Shown: positions 45,813 to 56,552 of the stretch, one piece after another
How the letters are laid out: each line of letters starts with the position of its first letter
How positions within the stretch are numbered: position 1 is the first letter of the stretch
Assembly: GCF_021405525.1 (NCBI RefSeq)
Contig: NZ_JAGQAG010000001.1
Span: 186,001 to 250,000, forward strand
Source: Ruegeria pomeroyi
Lineage (GTDB): Bacteria > Pseudomonadota > Alphaproteobacteria > Rhodobacterales > Rhodobacteraceae
Length of the DNA: 64,000 nt
Reading direction: 5' to 3'
Program-made: the position numbers and the translations under genes
The notes under the pieces: generated by a model
Told to the model about the DNA's origin: nothing
Database searches by the model: none
What the model saw: only the letters and a program-made list of their open reading frames with translations

Positions 45813-46081
45813 CAGCCGATTACCTTTTTCCACGGGATCAGCTGCACCGACTGGAACAGCCCTGCCTTGGCATAGGGGTCGTTGGCGGCCCAATCCTCGG
45901 CGGCGGCCAGGTCGCTTACGTCGAGAATGACCAGCGAGCCGATCATCGCGTCGCCGTCCAGCAAGGGGCCCGCCTGCGCGACAACTCCGGTCTCCTCGAT
46001 ATAGGCCAGATGGGCGGCGCGATTGTCGAGCCGGGTTTGCAGGGCGCCGTCCTTGTCCCGTGCGATCAGGGCAACCAGCAT
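45812..46081 (-). CDS. YciI family protein
   Basis: An 89-aa YciI-like protein with a ferredoxin-like fold: LIARDKDGALQTRL, HLAYIEE (a conserved His) and DPYAKAGLF segments. The family includes dehalogenase-like enzymes but most members are unassigned. One base separates its ATG from the gpsA stop. Confidence 0.85.
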   Translation of the reverse strand: MLVALIARDKDGALQTRLDNRAAHLAYIEETGVVAQAGPLLDGDAMIGSLVILDVSDLAAAEDWAANDPYAKAGLFQSVQLIPWKKVIG

Positions 46082-46082
46082 G

Positions 46083-47045
46083 TCATTCCTCCTTGAGCGG
46101 TCGGTTGAGCAGCGAACGCATCGCTTCGGCGACACTGTAATCACCGTTTGACAGCTGCGCCACCGTTGTGCTGATCGGCATCTCGATCCTGTTATCGCGG
46201 GCCAGTTGTGCCACCGCATGGGCGGTGGCGACACCTTCGACCGTGGTGGAGCGGTCGAACGGTTCCTGTCGGCCCAATGCGAGGCCGAACCGATAGTTGC
46301 GCGACAGGTCGGATGAGCAGGTGAGCATCAGATCGCCAAGGCCAGACAGGCCCATCAGGGTCTCGGGGCGGGCGCCTTTCAGCACCGCCAGCCTCTGCAT
46401 CTCGGCAAAGCCACGGGTCAACAGCGCGGCGCGGGCGCTGTCGCCCATCCCGGCACCGATGCAGGCGCCGCAGCCGATCGCGATCACGTTCTTCAGCGCG
46501 CCACCAAGTTCGGCCCCGATCGTGTCGGTGGTCCGATAGAGCCGCAGGTTGGCGGTGGTCAGCTGCGCTTGCAAATCGCGACCCAGATCGGCCTCGGCGC
46601 AGGCCAGCGTCAGTGCCGTCGGCAGGCCACGCGCGATATCCTGGGCAAAGCTGGGTCCGGTCAGCAGCGCGGTGCGGGTGCCGGGCAGGGTTTCTGCCAT
46701 CACGGCCATCGGGCCAAGCCCGCTGTTCAATTCGATCCCCTTGCAGCAGGCGACCAGAACCCGCCCGCGCAATGCAGCCGCATGATCTGACATCATGCCG
46801 CGCAGTTTCTGCATCGGTACCGCAAGGAGCAGCGTGTCGCTTTGCGAAGCCTGATCCAGATCATCGGTAACGCTCAGCGCTTCGGGCAGCGGCAGGCCGG
46901 GCAGGCGCTGTTGGTTCTCGCGGGTCTCCTGCATCTGCCGCGCCTGTTCGGGGGACCGTGACCACAACGTGACCGGACCCTTGCCCGCAAGCGAGATTGC
47001 CAAAGCGGTGCCGAATGCGCCCGATCCCAGAACCGCGACACTCAT
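46083..47045 (-). CDS. gpsA: Glycerol-3-phosphate dehydrogenase [NAD(P)+]
   Basis: GpsA (320 aa) makes sn-glycerol-3-phosphate for phospholipids. NAD motif [16 protein letters not shown] at the N-terminus, the catalytic-region CCKGIEL and the [11 protein letters not shown] motif are intact. Coupled to tsaD by a 4-base overlap. Confidence 0.96.
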   Translation of the reverse strand: MSVAVLGSGAFGTALAISLAGKGPVTLWSRSPEQARQMQETRENQQRLPGLPLPEALSVTDDLDQASQSDTLLLAVPMQKLRGMMSDHAAALRGRVLVACCKGIELNSGLGPMAVMAETLPGTRTALLTGPSFAQDIARGLPTALTLACAEADLGRDLQAQLTTANLRLYRTTDTIGAELGGALKNVIAIGCGACIGAGMGDSARAALLTRGFAEMQRLAVLKGARPETLMGLSGLGDLMLTCSSDLSRNYRFGLALGRQEPFDRSTTVEGVATAHAVAQLARDNRIEMPISTTVAQLSNGDYSVAEAMRSLLNRPLKEE

Positions 47046-48139
47046 GCCTTGGCGCCCTTCTTGCCGCTGCCCAGCATCGCCGGGCTGTTTTGATCAAGCG
47101 GCCAGCGCGGCCGGGCGGTCAGGTCCAGCCCGTCGCGGGCGCCGCTGCGGAAGCGTTCGAGACCGGCATAGGCGATCATTGCCGCGTTGTCGGTGCACAG
47201 GCGCAGCGGCGGCGCGGTGAACCGGGCATCCGCCTCGGCGCAGACCGTTTCCAGCGCCGCGCGGATGGCGGCGTTGGCCGCCACCCCACCAGCGACCGCG
47301 ACAACCGGCTCCGCTGGGTCCTCTGCCAGATAGAGCGCCAGCGCGCGTCGGGTCTTTTCCGCCAGGGTATCCACCACTGCGGCCTGAAACCCGGCGCACA
47401 GATCGGCGCGATCCTGCCGGGTCAACCCGCCCTGTTCGGCGACCAACTGGTCGCGCATCCGCATCAGCGCGGTCTTCAACCCCGAAAAGGACAGGTCGCA
47501 ACCGGGCCGGTCCAGCAAGGGCCGGGGAAAGCGGAATCGCTTGGGATCACCCTGCCGCGCCTCGCCCTCGACCGAAGGACCGCCGGGTTGCGGCAGGCCC
47601 AGCAGGCGCGCGGTCTTGTCAAAGGCCTCGCCCGGGGCGTCGTCGATGGTCCCGCCAAGCCGTGAGAACTGTTCGGGCCCGTGGGCGATCAGGTATTGGC
47701 AATGCCCGCCCGACACCAGCAGCATCAGATAGGGATAGGCGATCTGGTCGGTCAGGCGCGGGGTCAGCGCGTGGCCCGCCAGATGATTCACCCCGATCAA
47801 CGGCAGGCCGGTGGCGGCGGCGATCCCCTTGGCGCACATCACCCCCGACATCACCCCGCCGATCAGGCCCGGCCCGGCGGTTACCGCCACCGCATCCAGA
47901 TCGGCCAGGGTAACGCCAGCCTCGGCCAGCGCCTGGCGCACGCAGATATCCAGCTTTTCGGCATGGGCGCGGGCGGCGATCTCGGGCACCACGCCACCAT
48001 AGGCGCTGTGCAGGTCGGTCTGGCCATGCACGACCGAAGACAGGATCTCGGCCGCCTGCCCCTCGGTCTGGCGCACCACCGCGGCGGCGGTATCGTCGCA
48101 ACTGCTTTCCAGCCCGAGTATCGTCAGGGTTTGCGCCAT
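47042..48139 (-). CDS. tsaD: tRNA N6-adenosine threonylcarbamoyltransferase TsaD
   Basis: TsaD (365 aa) is the catalytic subunit transferring threonylcarbamoyl to A37 of t[18 protein letters not shown] at the N-terminus, the metal-binding [12 protein letters not shown] and [10 protein letters not shown] are diagnostic. Homology starts at the ATG at 48139, although the frame is open further up. It leads a five-gene group (tsaD, gpsA, YciI, EVE, DUF1761) and diverges from hemD. Confidence 0.96.
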   Translation of the reverse strand: MAQTLTILGLESSCDDTAAAVVRQTEGQAAEILSSVVHGQTDLHSAYGGVVPEIAARAHAEKLDICVRQALAEAGVTLADLDAVAVTAGPGLIGGVMSGVMCAKGIAAATGLPLIGVNHLAGHALTPRLTDQIAYPYLMLLVSGGHCQYLIAHGPEQFSRLGGTIDDAPGEAFDKTARLLGLPQPGGPSVEGEARQGDPKRFRFPRPLLDRPGCDLSFSGLKTALMRMRDQLVAEQGGLTRQDRADLCAGFQAAVVDTLAEKTRRALALYLAEDPAEPVVAVAGGVAANAAIRAALETVCAEADARFTAPPLRLCTDNAAMIAYAGLERFRSGARDGLDLTARPRWPLDQNSPAMLGSGKKGAKA

Positions 48140-48237
48140 CGGCCCCACCGTTGCATGATGTTCGGCGAGCGGGGTATCACCCCCGCGACCCGCAAACAAT
48201 CCCGCCACGCAGGAGCGCGCCGCTGATCTATCTGCTG

Positions 48238-48951
48238 ATGACCCGCCCGCGTGGCGCCTCGGAACGGTTTGTCGCCGGGTTACGCCCCGAGATCCGGGCG
48301 GCGTTGACCCCCATCTATTCCCCGCTGTTGCGGATCGAGCCGACAGTCGAGGCGCTGGATTTTGGTTCGGCGGCGGGGCTGATCTTTACCTCCTCCAATG
48401 GTGTGGGCATCGCCGCGCGCTTGACCGCAGACCGGTCGCTGCCCTGTTTCTGCGTCGGGCGGGCAACTACCCGGATGGCGGCGCAGGCGGGCTGGTCTGC
48501 CACCATGGCGGGCGAGAGCGCCGAGGCGCTGATCGCGGGGATGCTCGCGCGGCGTCCGGAAACGCCTCTTTTGCATCTGCGCGGTGAACATGGGCGCGGT
48601 GAAGTGGCGGCAAACCTGACCCGGATCGGGTTGAGGACCGGAGAACAGGTGATCTATGCCCAGCGTTTGTTGCCCTTTTCGGACGAGGCCCAACGGGTTC
48701 TGACGGGTGACAACCCCGTTATTGCACCGGTTTTCTCACCCCGGACCGCGCGACAATTTGCCGGGCTGTTGAACGGCACGCCGTCGCTCAGCGTCGTCGC
48801 GATGAGTGAGGCAGTGAAAAAACCCTTTGAAAACATAAAGCTTTCCGATTTGATCGTTGCCAAGACTCCGGATGCCGACGCTATGCGGGACGCGATTGAA
48901 ATTGCTGTGACGCGTGCCATTCGGGTTGAGGGGCGTCCGGGCGCGCATTAG
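48238..48951 (+). CDS. hemD: Uroporphyrinogen-III synthase
   Basis: HemD (237 aa from this ATG) cyclises hydroxymethylbilane to uroporphyrinogen III. The family start [13 protein letters not shown] and the segment [15 protein letters not shown] support the call; HemD is otherwise poorly conserved. AGGAG lies 7 bases before an in-frame CTG at 48223, which would add five residues (Leu-Ile-Tyr-Leu-Leu). The ATG at 48238 is 22 bases from that site, so CTG may be the true start. First in hemD-mic60-hemY. Confidence 0.85.
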   Translation: MTRPRGASERFVAGLRPEIRAALTPIYSPLLRIEPTVEALDFGSAAGLIFTSSNGVGIAARLTADRSLPCFCVGRATTRMAAQAGWSATMAGESAEALIAGMLARRPETPLLHLRGEHGRGEVAANLTRIGLRTGEQVIYAQRLLPFSDEAQRVLTGDNPVIAPVFSPRTARQFAGLLNGTPSLSVVAMSEAVKKPFENIKLSDLIVAKTPDADAMRDAIEIAVTRAIRVEGRPGAH

Positions 48952-49004
48952 TGTCGAACGGCATCCGGTATTTGAAGATTTTCAGATTCGAAAGGGACAG
49001 CGCG

Positions 49005-50360
49005 GTGGCCGAGAAGAAAGACCCAGAGCTGGAAACCGTCACCGACCCTATGTCCGAGACCAAACAGGAGTTGCCTGAACCAACGGTTGACGAGGCGAAG
49101 GCGGCGACAGAGGAACCTTCCGAAGCCGAAGCCGAAGCCGAAGCCGAAGCCGAAGCCGAAGCCGAAGCCGAAGCCGAAGCCGAAGCCGAAGCCGAAGCCG
49201 AAGCCGAAGCCGAAGCCGAAGCCGAAGCCGAAGCCGAAGCCGAAGCCGAAGCCGAAGCCGAAGCCGAAGCCGAAGCCGAAGCCGAAGCCGAAGCCGAAGC
49301 CGAAGCCGAAGCTACCCACGCGCCCGAGCATGACCCACAGCCTGCGCCACAGGCCGACGCGCGTCGTGGTGGTTTCGCCCCGGCGCTGATCGGTGGCGTT
49401 GTCGCGGCAGTGCTGGGCTTTCTGGCCGGACGTGCCGACCTGATCGACCCTCTGCTGCCGCCAGGCCTGCGCGCATCGGACGGCGCCGAGGCTATCGCTG
49501 CGCTTCAATCGAAACTTGATCAGCAGCAGGCAGCGCTGAGTGCCTTGAAATCCGATATCGGCAAGATCGAAATGCCCGATATCTCGGGCCTGTCCGCACA
49601 ACTGGGCGATCTCTCCGCGCAACTTGCACCGCTTGCCTCCACTGCCAAGGATCTGACCACCCGTACCGATAGCCAAGCTCAGGACCTGACGGCACTGGCT
49701 GCCCGCCTGTCCGAGATCGAAACCCGCCCGGTGGCCGAAGGCGCCTCGCCCGAGGTGGTTGCCGCCTACGAGGCCGAACTGGCCCGCACGCGCGAGGCGC
49801 TGGCGGCGCAACGTGCCGAGGTCGAACAGATGGTGGCCGATGCGCAGGCGCTGAAGGCAACCGCCGCCGCCGATGCGCAACTTGCCGCCAATCGCGGTGC
49901 TCTGGCGCAACTGCGTGGCCAGCTTGAGGCCGGTGCACCCTATGCCGAACCGCTGGCGGCGCTGACCGCTGCCGGGCTCGACATCCCCGCGGCATTGTCC
50001 GGCCCGGCCGCCGACGGAGTCGCCTCGCTGGCTGTGTTGCGTGACACCTTCCCGCCCGCCGCCCGGGCCGCGCTCGCCGACCTGCGGGAAACGACCAAGG
50101 GAACCGGTCTTCTTGCCTTCCTGGAACGCCAGACCGGCGCCCGCTCGGTCACGCCCCGCGCAGGAGACGACCCCGACGCGGTACTGTCGCGGGCCGAGGC
50201 GGCGGTGACCGCTGGCGATCTGGCATCGGCGCTTGATCTTGTCGCGGGCTTGCCCGAGACGGCGCAGGCGGCCCTTGCTGACTGGGTTGCCCAGGCCAGC
50301 AGCCGCCACCAAGCGATTGCGGCAGCGGATACGCTGGCGCAAAGCCTGAACTCGAACTGA
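49005..50360 (+). CDS. Mic60/mitofilin-like membrane protein (COG4223)
   Basis: A 451-aa protein from a GTG at 49005 (AAAGGGA about 8 bases upstream); a GTG at 48951 is possible. An acidic N-terminus contains (Glu-Ala)32 at residues 40-103, then a charged stretch, one membrane helix (about 122-142, FAPALIGGVVAAVLGFLAG), a long coiled coil (about 165-330), and a C-terminal mitofilin-like domain. Alphaproteobacterial Mic60 homologues next to heme genes shape inner membranes. The hemD/hemY context fits. The repeat tract is unusual. Confidence 0.75.
   Translation: MAEKKDPELETVTDPMSETKQELPEPTVDEAKAATEEPSEAEAEAEAEAEAEAEAEAEAEAEAEAEAEAEAEAEAEAEAEAEAEAEAEAEAEAEAEAEAEAEATHAPEHDPQPAPQADARRGGFAPALIGGVVAAVLGFLAGRADLIDPLLPPGLRASDGAEAIAALQSKLDQQQAALSALKSDIGKIEMPDISGLSAQLGDLSAQLAPLASTAKDLTTRTDSQAQDLTALAARLSEIETRPVAEGASPEVVAAYEAELARTREALAAQRAEVEQMVADAQALKATAAADAQLAANRGALAQLRGQLEAGAPYAEPLAALTAAGLDIPAALSGPAADGVASLAVLRDTFPPAARAALADLRETTKGTGLLAFLERQTGARSVTPRAGDDPDAVLSRAEAAVTAGDLASALDLVAGLPETAQAALADWVAQASSRHQAIAAADTLAQSLNSN
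49122..49313 (+). repeat. Hexanucleotide tandem repeat (GAAGCC), 32 units
   Basis: Thirty-one perfect GAAGCC units and a final GAAGCT encode (Glu-Ala)32 with no other synonymous codon used. Such purity indicates recent expansion by slippage rather than selection on protein alone. Each unit keeps frame, so copy-number change alters only linker length. Confidence 0.97.
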
Positions 50361-50370
50361 AGGACAGCCC

Positions 50371-51858
50371 ATGCTGTGGTCATTGCTCAAGATCCTGGTT
50401 TTCGTCGCGATCATCGCATTGCTGGCACTGGGCGCCGGTTTCCTGATGGAGGCAAGCGGCGGTGTTCAGATCACCGTCGCAGGCACCGAATACACGCTGG
50501 GACCGCTGCAATCGGTGATCGGGTTCGGGCTGCTGGTGGTGGTGGTCTGGCTGTTCTTCAAGCTTTTGACGCTGCTCATCGCCACGCTGAAATTCCTCAA
50601 TGGTGATGAAACCGCCCTGTCGCGTTATTTCGACCGGGGGCGTGAACGACGCGGCTATCAGGCGCTGACCGAGGGGCTGATGGCGCTGGCCTCGGGCGAG
50701 GGGCGTCTTGCCATGGCCAAGGCCGCGCGCGCCGAGAAGCTGTTGCAGAAACCCGAATTGACCAATCTGCTGGTGGCGCAGGCGGCCGAGATGACTGGCG
50801 ACACCAAGAAGGCGGCCGAAACCTATCGCAAGCTGGTCACCGATCAGAGCACCCGTTTTGTCGGTGTGCGCGGGATCATGAAGCAGAAACTGGCCGAGGG
50901 CGATGACGAGACCGCCCGCAAGCTGGCCGAAAAGGCGCTGGCACTGAAACCCCGCCACGAAGAAACCCAGGACGTGCTGCTGACGCTGCAGACGCGGGCG
51001 CAGGACTGGGCCGGCGCGCGGGCAACTCTGACCTCGAAGCTGAAGACGGGCACGCTGCCGCGAGACGTGTACAAGCGCCGCGATGCGGTGCTGGCGCTGT
51101 CGGAGGCACGCGATTTGTTGTCCGAGACTGCAAGTATCGACCAACAAGAACGCGCCATCGAGGCCAACCGCCTGTCCCCCGACCTGATCCCGGCGGCGGC
51201 CATGGCCGCGCGCGCGCATATCGCCAAGGGCAAACCAAAGAATGCGGCCAAGATTCTGACCAAGGCCTGGCAGGTACAGCCGCATCCCGATCTGGCCCAT
51301 GCCTTTGCCGAGATCGTGCCGGACGAGACCCCCGCCGCGCGGATCAAACGCTTTGGCGCCTTGGCCAAGGCACATCCGCAGCATGCCGAAACCCGGCTGA
51401 TGATGGCCGAACTGAACATCGTCGCCGAGGATTTCCCCGAGGCGCGCCGGGCGCTGGGCGATCTGCTGGAACACTCCCCCGATGCGCGCGCCTATACGCT
51501 GATGGCCGCGATCGAGCGGGGCGAGGGCGCCTCGGACGCGGTGGTGCAGGGCTGGCTGGCGCGCGCGTTGACCGCGCCGCGTGGGCCGCAATGGGTTTGC
51601 GATAACTGCCAGCATATCCATGCCGCATGGGCGCCGGTCTGTGTCCATTGCAACAGCTTTGACACGCTCAGCTGGCGGGCACCGCAGGTCACCGATACGA
51701 GCGCTGTGACCACTGCGAACATGCTGCCTCTGATCGTCGGCGCGATCGAACAGCGCTCTAATGAGGCAGGCGAGGTCGACGCCGAGTCCGATCAGGAGGA
51801 GGTTGAAGATGCGGTGGAGGCTCCTGACGAAGAAACGGAGGAGCCGCTATCACGTTGA
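50371..51858 (+). CDS. hemY: HemY-like TPR membrane protein with zinc ribbon
   Basis: A 495-aa protein. Two N-terminal membrane helices (about residues 4-25 and 45-70) and the HemY_N region are followed by TPR helices (about 85-400). The C-terminal WVCDNCQ ... CVHCNSF (about 408-436) is a CxxC/CxxC zinc ribbon, a layout that recalls LapB/YciM. Despite the gene name it is not the oxidase HemY. It follows the Mic60-like gene by 10 bases. Confidence 0.85.
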   Translation: MLWSLLKILVFVAIIALLALGAGFLMEASGGVQITVAGTEYTLGPLQSVIGFGLLVVVVWLFFKLLTLLIATLKFLNGDETALSRYFDRGRERRGYQALTEGLMALASGEGRLAMAKAARAEKLLQKPELTNLLVAQAAEMTGDTKKAAETYRKLVTDQSTRFVGVRGIMKQKLAEGDDETARKLAEKALALKPRHEETQDVLLTLQTRAQDWAGARATLTSKLKTGTLPRDVYKRRDAVLALSEARDLLSETASIDQQERAIEANRLSPDLIPAAAMAARAHIAKGKPKNAAKILTKAWQVQPHPDLAHAFAEIVPDETPAARIKRFGALAKAHPQHAETRLMMAELNIVAEDFPEARRALGDLLEHSPDARAYTLMAAIERGEGASDAVVQGWLARALTAPRGPQWVCDNCQHIHAAWAPVCVHCNSFDTLSWRAPQVTDTSAVTTANMLPLIVGAIEQRSNEAGEVDAESDQEEVEDAVEAPDEETEEPLSR

Positions 51859-51891
51859 CCTCGGGCCGAGGGGTCCAAATGGTTCCGGCCA

Positions 51892-53499
51892 CTACTTCGT
51901 ATCTTCCAATATCAACGCCGCTCCCCGCGCGGCCAGCATCATCACCGGCGCGTTGGTGTTGCCGGACGTGATATTGGGAAACGCCGACGCATCTGCGACG
52001 CGCAGCCCTGTTATACCATGCACCCGCAGACTTGAATCTAGAACCGAATTGGAGGGATCGGTACCCATTCGGCACGTACAAGTCGGGTGAAAGACGGTGC
52101 TGGCGCGTGAGCGAAAATTCTCTAGCATCTCCTCGTCCGACATAGATACGATATCGGGGGTCAGCCTGTCTTGCGTTACTGCGCGGATCGCGGGTGTTTG
52201 CGCAAGGCTGCGCAAGATGTGGCTGGCTCGGACTGCCAATTGGCGGTCGGCTTCGGTGGCTAGAGAATTCGGCTGGATCTCAGGCGCGGTGTCTGGATTG
52301 GCCGAGGCTATTCGAATATGACCCCGGCTGGTCGGGCGGCACGGCTGTGCGCAGAGCAGGAAACCCGGTTCAGGGTCGATTCCGGTATTCCCCAGGGTAT
52401 CCGTTACATAGGACATCGGGTTGCAATAAATCTGTATATCCGCCGTCGGGATACTTTCGTGCGACCGAACGAAGCCGCTGATCTGGTTTACCGGCAGGCT
52501 GAGTGGCCCCTTACGGGTCAGAAGGTATTGCAACCCGGCGACCATCTGTCCCCGCCAGCTCCCAAGCCGGTTGTTCAGCGTTTCCGCGTTCGCACGGTAG
52601 TAATGTGAGAGGCCAAGATGATCCTGCAACCCCTGACCGACCTGCTGGAGATCGTGTACGATTTTGATCCCATGCTGCTTCAGAAGGTGTGCCGGGCCGA
52701 TTCCGGACAGCTGCAAGAGTTGCGGAGAGTTTATTGCGCCAGCAGACAGGATAACCTCGCGTCGGGCGTGTACGGTTGTGATAGCGCCACCTTGGCGGTA
52801 ACGAACGCCAGTAGCGCGCGCGCCTTCCAGCAGAACCCGCTCGACCAACGCAGCTGAGACCAACCGCAGATTTCCCCGTTTAAGAGCGGGCCTCAGAAAG
52901 GCATCCGCGGCCGACCATCGGCGTCCTGCGCGTAAGGTTCCGCGCAGCCGGGTCATCCCTTCGGCATCGCTCCCATTCAAGTTTGGGGATATGGCCCAGC
53001 CCATCTGTCGCGCTGCTGAAAGGAAATGCTCGGAAAACGGGTGCATTCGTGTACCGACATCGCTGACGACAAGCGGCCCGTTTCCGATGTCGCCCTCTGG
53101 TCCGGTCTGCGTTTCGATCTCCTCGTAGGTGCGGCGCACGTTATCCCAATTCCAGCCCTTGGCACCGGCCCGCTCCCAATCGTCAAAATCCTGCGGCAGG
53201 CCACGCAGATAGGCCATCGCATTGATCGAACTCGATCCACCGACCACCCGGCCCCGGGGCCAATACGCCCTGCGCCCGTTCAGGCCCGGGTCGGGCTGAG
53301 CCATGTAGCGCCAGTTCACACGCGCGTCGTTGAAGGTCTTTCCATATCCAAGCGGCACCTTGATCCAGAACCGCCGGTCGCTGCCGCCAGCCTCTATCAG
53401 CAGAACCTTGTGGCGGCCCGATGCGGACAGCCGGTCAGCCAGAACACAGCCCGCCGATCCGGCGCCGACAATAATATAGTCGAAAATGTCCAAGGGCAT
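51892..53499 (-). CDS. GMC family oxidoreductase (choline dehydrogenase-like)
   Basis: A 535-aa FAD enzyme. The N-terminal FAD loop is YIIVGAGSAGCVLADRL. GMC signatures are RGRVVGGSSSINAMAYLRG and AGAINSPQLLQLSGIGP. The catalytic His lies in FHPTCTCRMG. Substrate could be choline or an alcohol; no BetB or BetI neighbours are present, so betaine synthesis is not supported. It stands alone between hemY (convergent) and frmA. An in-frame start exists 51 bases upstream. Confidence 0.88.
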   Translation of the reverse strand: MPLDIFDYIIVGAGSAGCVLADRLSASGRHKVLLIEAGGSDRRFWIKVPLGYGKTFNDARVNWRYMAQPDPGLNGRRAYWPRGRVVGGSSSINAMAYLRGLPQDFDDWERAGAKGWNWDNVRRTYEEIETQTGPEGDIGNGPLVVSDVGTRMHPFSEHFLSAARQMGWAISPNLNGSDAEGMTRLRGTLRAGRRWSAADAFLRPALKRGNLRLVSAALVERVLLEGARATGVRYRQGGAITTVHARREVILSAGAINSPQLLQLSGIGPAHLLKQHGIKIVHDLQQVGQGLQDHLGLSHYYRANAETLNNRLGSWRGQMVAGLQYLLTRKGPLSLPVNQISGFVRSHESIPTADIQIYCNPMSYVTDTLGNTGIDPEPGFLLCAQPCRPTSRGHIRIASANPDTAPEIQPNSLATEADRQLAVRASHILRSLAQTPAIRAVTQDRLTPDIVSMSDEEMLENFRSRASTVFHPTCTCRMGTDPSNSVLDSSLRVHGITGLRVADASAFPNITSGNTNAPVMMLAARGAALILEDTK

Positions 53500-53614
53500 C
53501 TGAGCCGACCCGTTCCTGTCTTGTGCATCCAGCTCTTGATCTGGTCGCACGGAAAGATCGGCAACTCAAACAACGCCTTTTGGCCCTGAGGCATCAATGT
53601 CGTTGCAAGTTTCG

Positions 53615-53640
53615 CCCGGCGCCCGTTTCCGGGCGCCGGG
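53615..53640 (-). terminator. Hairpin after frmA
   Basis: A perfect 10-bp GC stem (53615-53624 with 53631-53640) with a 6-base loop, 6 bases beyond the frmA stop. No T-run follows on the minus strand. Confidence 0.45.
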
Positions 53641-53646
53641 TTGGTT

Positions 53647-54759
<1,113 letters not shown>

Positions 54760-54888
54760 CTCGTCTCTCCTTGTCCCGGTCATATTTGCCCCGACCGCAA
54801 AGGCCGGGTTTCTTGGATACCGGTTTCGTGTCAGGTTTCGCCCGCACCTGACCACACGGAACCGACATTTGTCAAAAAGGGAACGCCA

Positions 54889-55167
54889 ATGCACCGATTT
54901 ACCCCGATCCTTGTTTTGCTTACCGCCTGTACCGGCCCCATCGAGGAGGTACCTGTATCCGATCCCGCACCGGTCGATCTGAGTTTCTGCAAGGGGGATG
55001 ATCTGGGAGAGATCGTGGGCCAACCGGTTGCGGATGTAGCGTACCTTCTGCCCGTAGGCACGCGGGTGATTGACCCTGATTCCCCTGTAACACAGGACTA
55101 CCGGCCCAACCGTCTGAATGTCTTTGCTGACAAGGCGGGAGTCGTGATCCGGCTGACCTGCGGCTGA
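54889..55167 (+). CDS. I78 family peptidase inhibitor lipoprotein
   Basis: A 92-aa protein with a lipobox (LTAC, Cys14) and an I78 inhibitor domain (about residues 33-91: [12 protein letters not shown] to [22 protein letters not shown]). Likely inhibits serine proteases at the cell envelope. The upstream frame inside frmA is not real; the ATG at 54889 starts the signal peptide. Confidence 0.85.
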   Translation: MHRFTPILVLLTACTGPIEEVPVSDPAPVDLSFCKGDDLGEIVGQPVADVAYLLPVGTRVIDPDSPVTQDYRPNRLNVFADKAGVVIRLTCG

Positions 55168-55241
55168 ACCCGCAGGAACCGGGTCGCCAGTGCCCGCCCG
55201 ACAGGGCGATAAGACGCGGCATAACTCGACAGGAGGGCCGC

Positions 55242-55709
55242 ATGATCCATATCACCGCACTTGACACCGGCACCGTTCGCGCATGGCAAAGAGGCGCGCC
55301 CGATGCCTATGGCAATCCGCCCGAGCGCGCGGTGTCGGATGGCGGTGGCAACCCGTGCCGCCATTGCCTGCGCTACATTCCGCAGGGGGCGCCAATGCTG
55401 ATCCTGGCGCATCGGCCCTTCGAGGGGCTGCACCCCTATGCCGAGACCGGGCCGATCTTTGTCTGCGCCGACCTCTGCGCCCGTCATCCCGAGGATAGCC
55501 CGCTGCCCGTGGTGCTGACCAGTTCGTCCCACTATCTGATCAAGGGCTATGCGCGCGACGACCGCATCGTCTATGGCACCGGGCAAATGGTTCCCGCCAG
55601 AGAGTTACTCGTGGCTGCCGAGACCATGCTCAAACGGTCCGATGTCGCCTATGCGCATGTGCGCTCGGCTCGCAACAACTGTTATCAGGCGCGCGTCGAC
55701 CGGGCCTGA
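55242..55709 (+). CDS. DUF1203 family protein
   Basis: A 155-aa soluble protein matching DUF1203 ([22 protein letters not shown] and [13 protein letters not shown]). Four cysteines (CxxC and a C-x3-C) may bind a metal. AGGAGG is 6 bases upstream of the ATG, an excellent ribosome site. Function unknown. Confidence 0.82.
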   Translation: MIHITALDTGTVRAWQRGAPDAYGNPPERAVSDGGGNPCRHCLRYIPQGAPMLILAHRPFEGLHPYAETGPIFVCADLCARHPEDSPLPVVLTSSSHYLIKGYARDDRIVYGTGQMVPARELLVAAETMLKRSDVAYAHVRSARNNCYQARVDRA

Positions 55710-55769
55710 TCCGGGTGACAACCGCGCGCGCCTCTGTAGACTGACCTCAAGGGATAGCAAGAGGCGCGC

Positions 55770-56552
55770 TTGGACGCAGATCTGATACGTTTTGTGGTCG
55801 AGGAATCGCTGCGCATCGTGCAGCGCTACCTGTTCTTTGCAGCCGGGGCCTTTGCCCTGTTCTATCTGCTGCTGAGACGGGTGATGTGGTCGCGCAAGAT
55901 TCAAAAGCGCTGGCCCCAGCTGACTGACTATGGTCGGGACTTAGTGTTTTCCCTGATCTCGGTCGGTATCTTTGCGGTGATCTCGTCGCTGATCTTTTTC
56001 ATATTTCTCAATCACACCAATATCTATGGCGGGTCGATGGGCAGCCGGGGATGGGGGTATCTGGCCTTCACTTTTGTCTGGATGCTGGCGCTGCACGACA
56101 CCTATTTCTATTGGATACATAGGCTGATGCATACGCGGGCGTTGTACCGACACGTGCATCTGGTACATCATCGCTCTACCAACCCCTCGCCCTGGACGGC
56201 CTATGCCTTTCACCCGATCGAGGCGGTTCTGGAGGTGGGCATACTGCCGATCATCGCCTTTACCCTGCCGGTGCACTGGGCGGCGGTGATGTATTTCTTC
56301 ATCTTCCAGATCGCCTATAATGTCTATGGCCATCTTGGGTTCGAGCTCTATCCGCGCGGGTTTCACAAGCATTGGTTGGGCCGCTGGATCAACACCTCGG
56401 TCGCGCATAACCAGCATCACGGGCGGTTCACTGGTAATTACGGTCTGTATTTCCTGTTCTGGGACCGGGTGATGGGTACGCTACGCAGTGACTATGACGC
56501 GGCCTTTGAAAGGGCGACTGGAGCTGCGGTGCCTGTCACCCCGCCGAGGTAA
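55770..56552 (+). CDS. Sterol desaturase / fatty acid hydroxylase family membrane protein
   Basis: A 260-aa membrane di-iron enzyme. The three histidine clusters are LHDTYFYWIHRLMH, HVHLVHHRST and AHNQHHGRF. Four to five hydrophobic segments occupy residues 15-200. It hydroxylates or desaturates a lipid; the exact substrate is unknown. Start codon is TTG at 55770, with AGAGG 5 bases upstream. The end overlaps the convergent ABC gene by 17 bases. Confidence 0.85.
   Translation: MDADLIRFVVEESLRIVQRYLFFAAGAFALFYLLLRRVMWSRKIQKRWPQLTDYGRDLVFSLISVGIFAVISSLIFFIFLNHTNIYGGSMGSRGWGYLAFTFVWMLALHDTYFYWIHRLMHTRALYRHVHLVHHRSTNPSPWTAYAFHPIEAVLEVGILPIIAFTLPVHWAAVMYFFIFQIAYNVYGHLGFELYPRGFHKHWLGRWINTSVAHNQHHGRFTGNYGLYFLFWDRVMGTLRSDYDAAFERATGAAVPVTPPR

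Noticed and set aside
48948-50414. Long frame on the minus strand with alternating Phe-Gly, and a plus-strand frame with Pro-Lys repeats (49087-49389)
   Set aside because: Both are other-frame readings of the GAAGCC tract inside the Mic60-like gene, with no family match or ribosome site.
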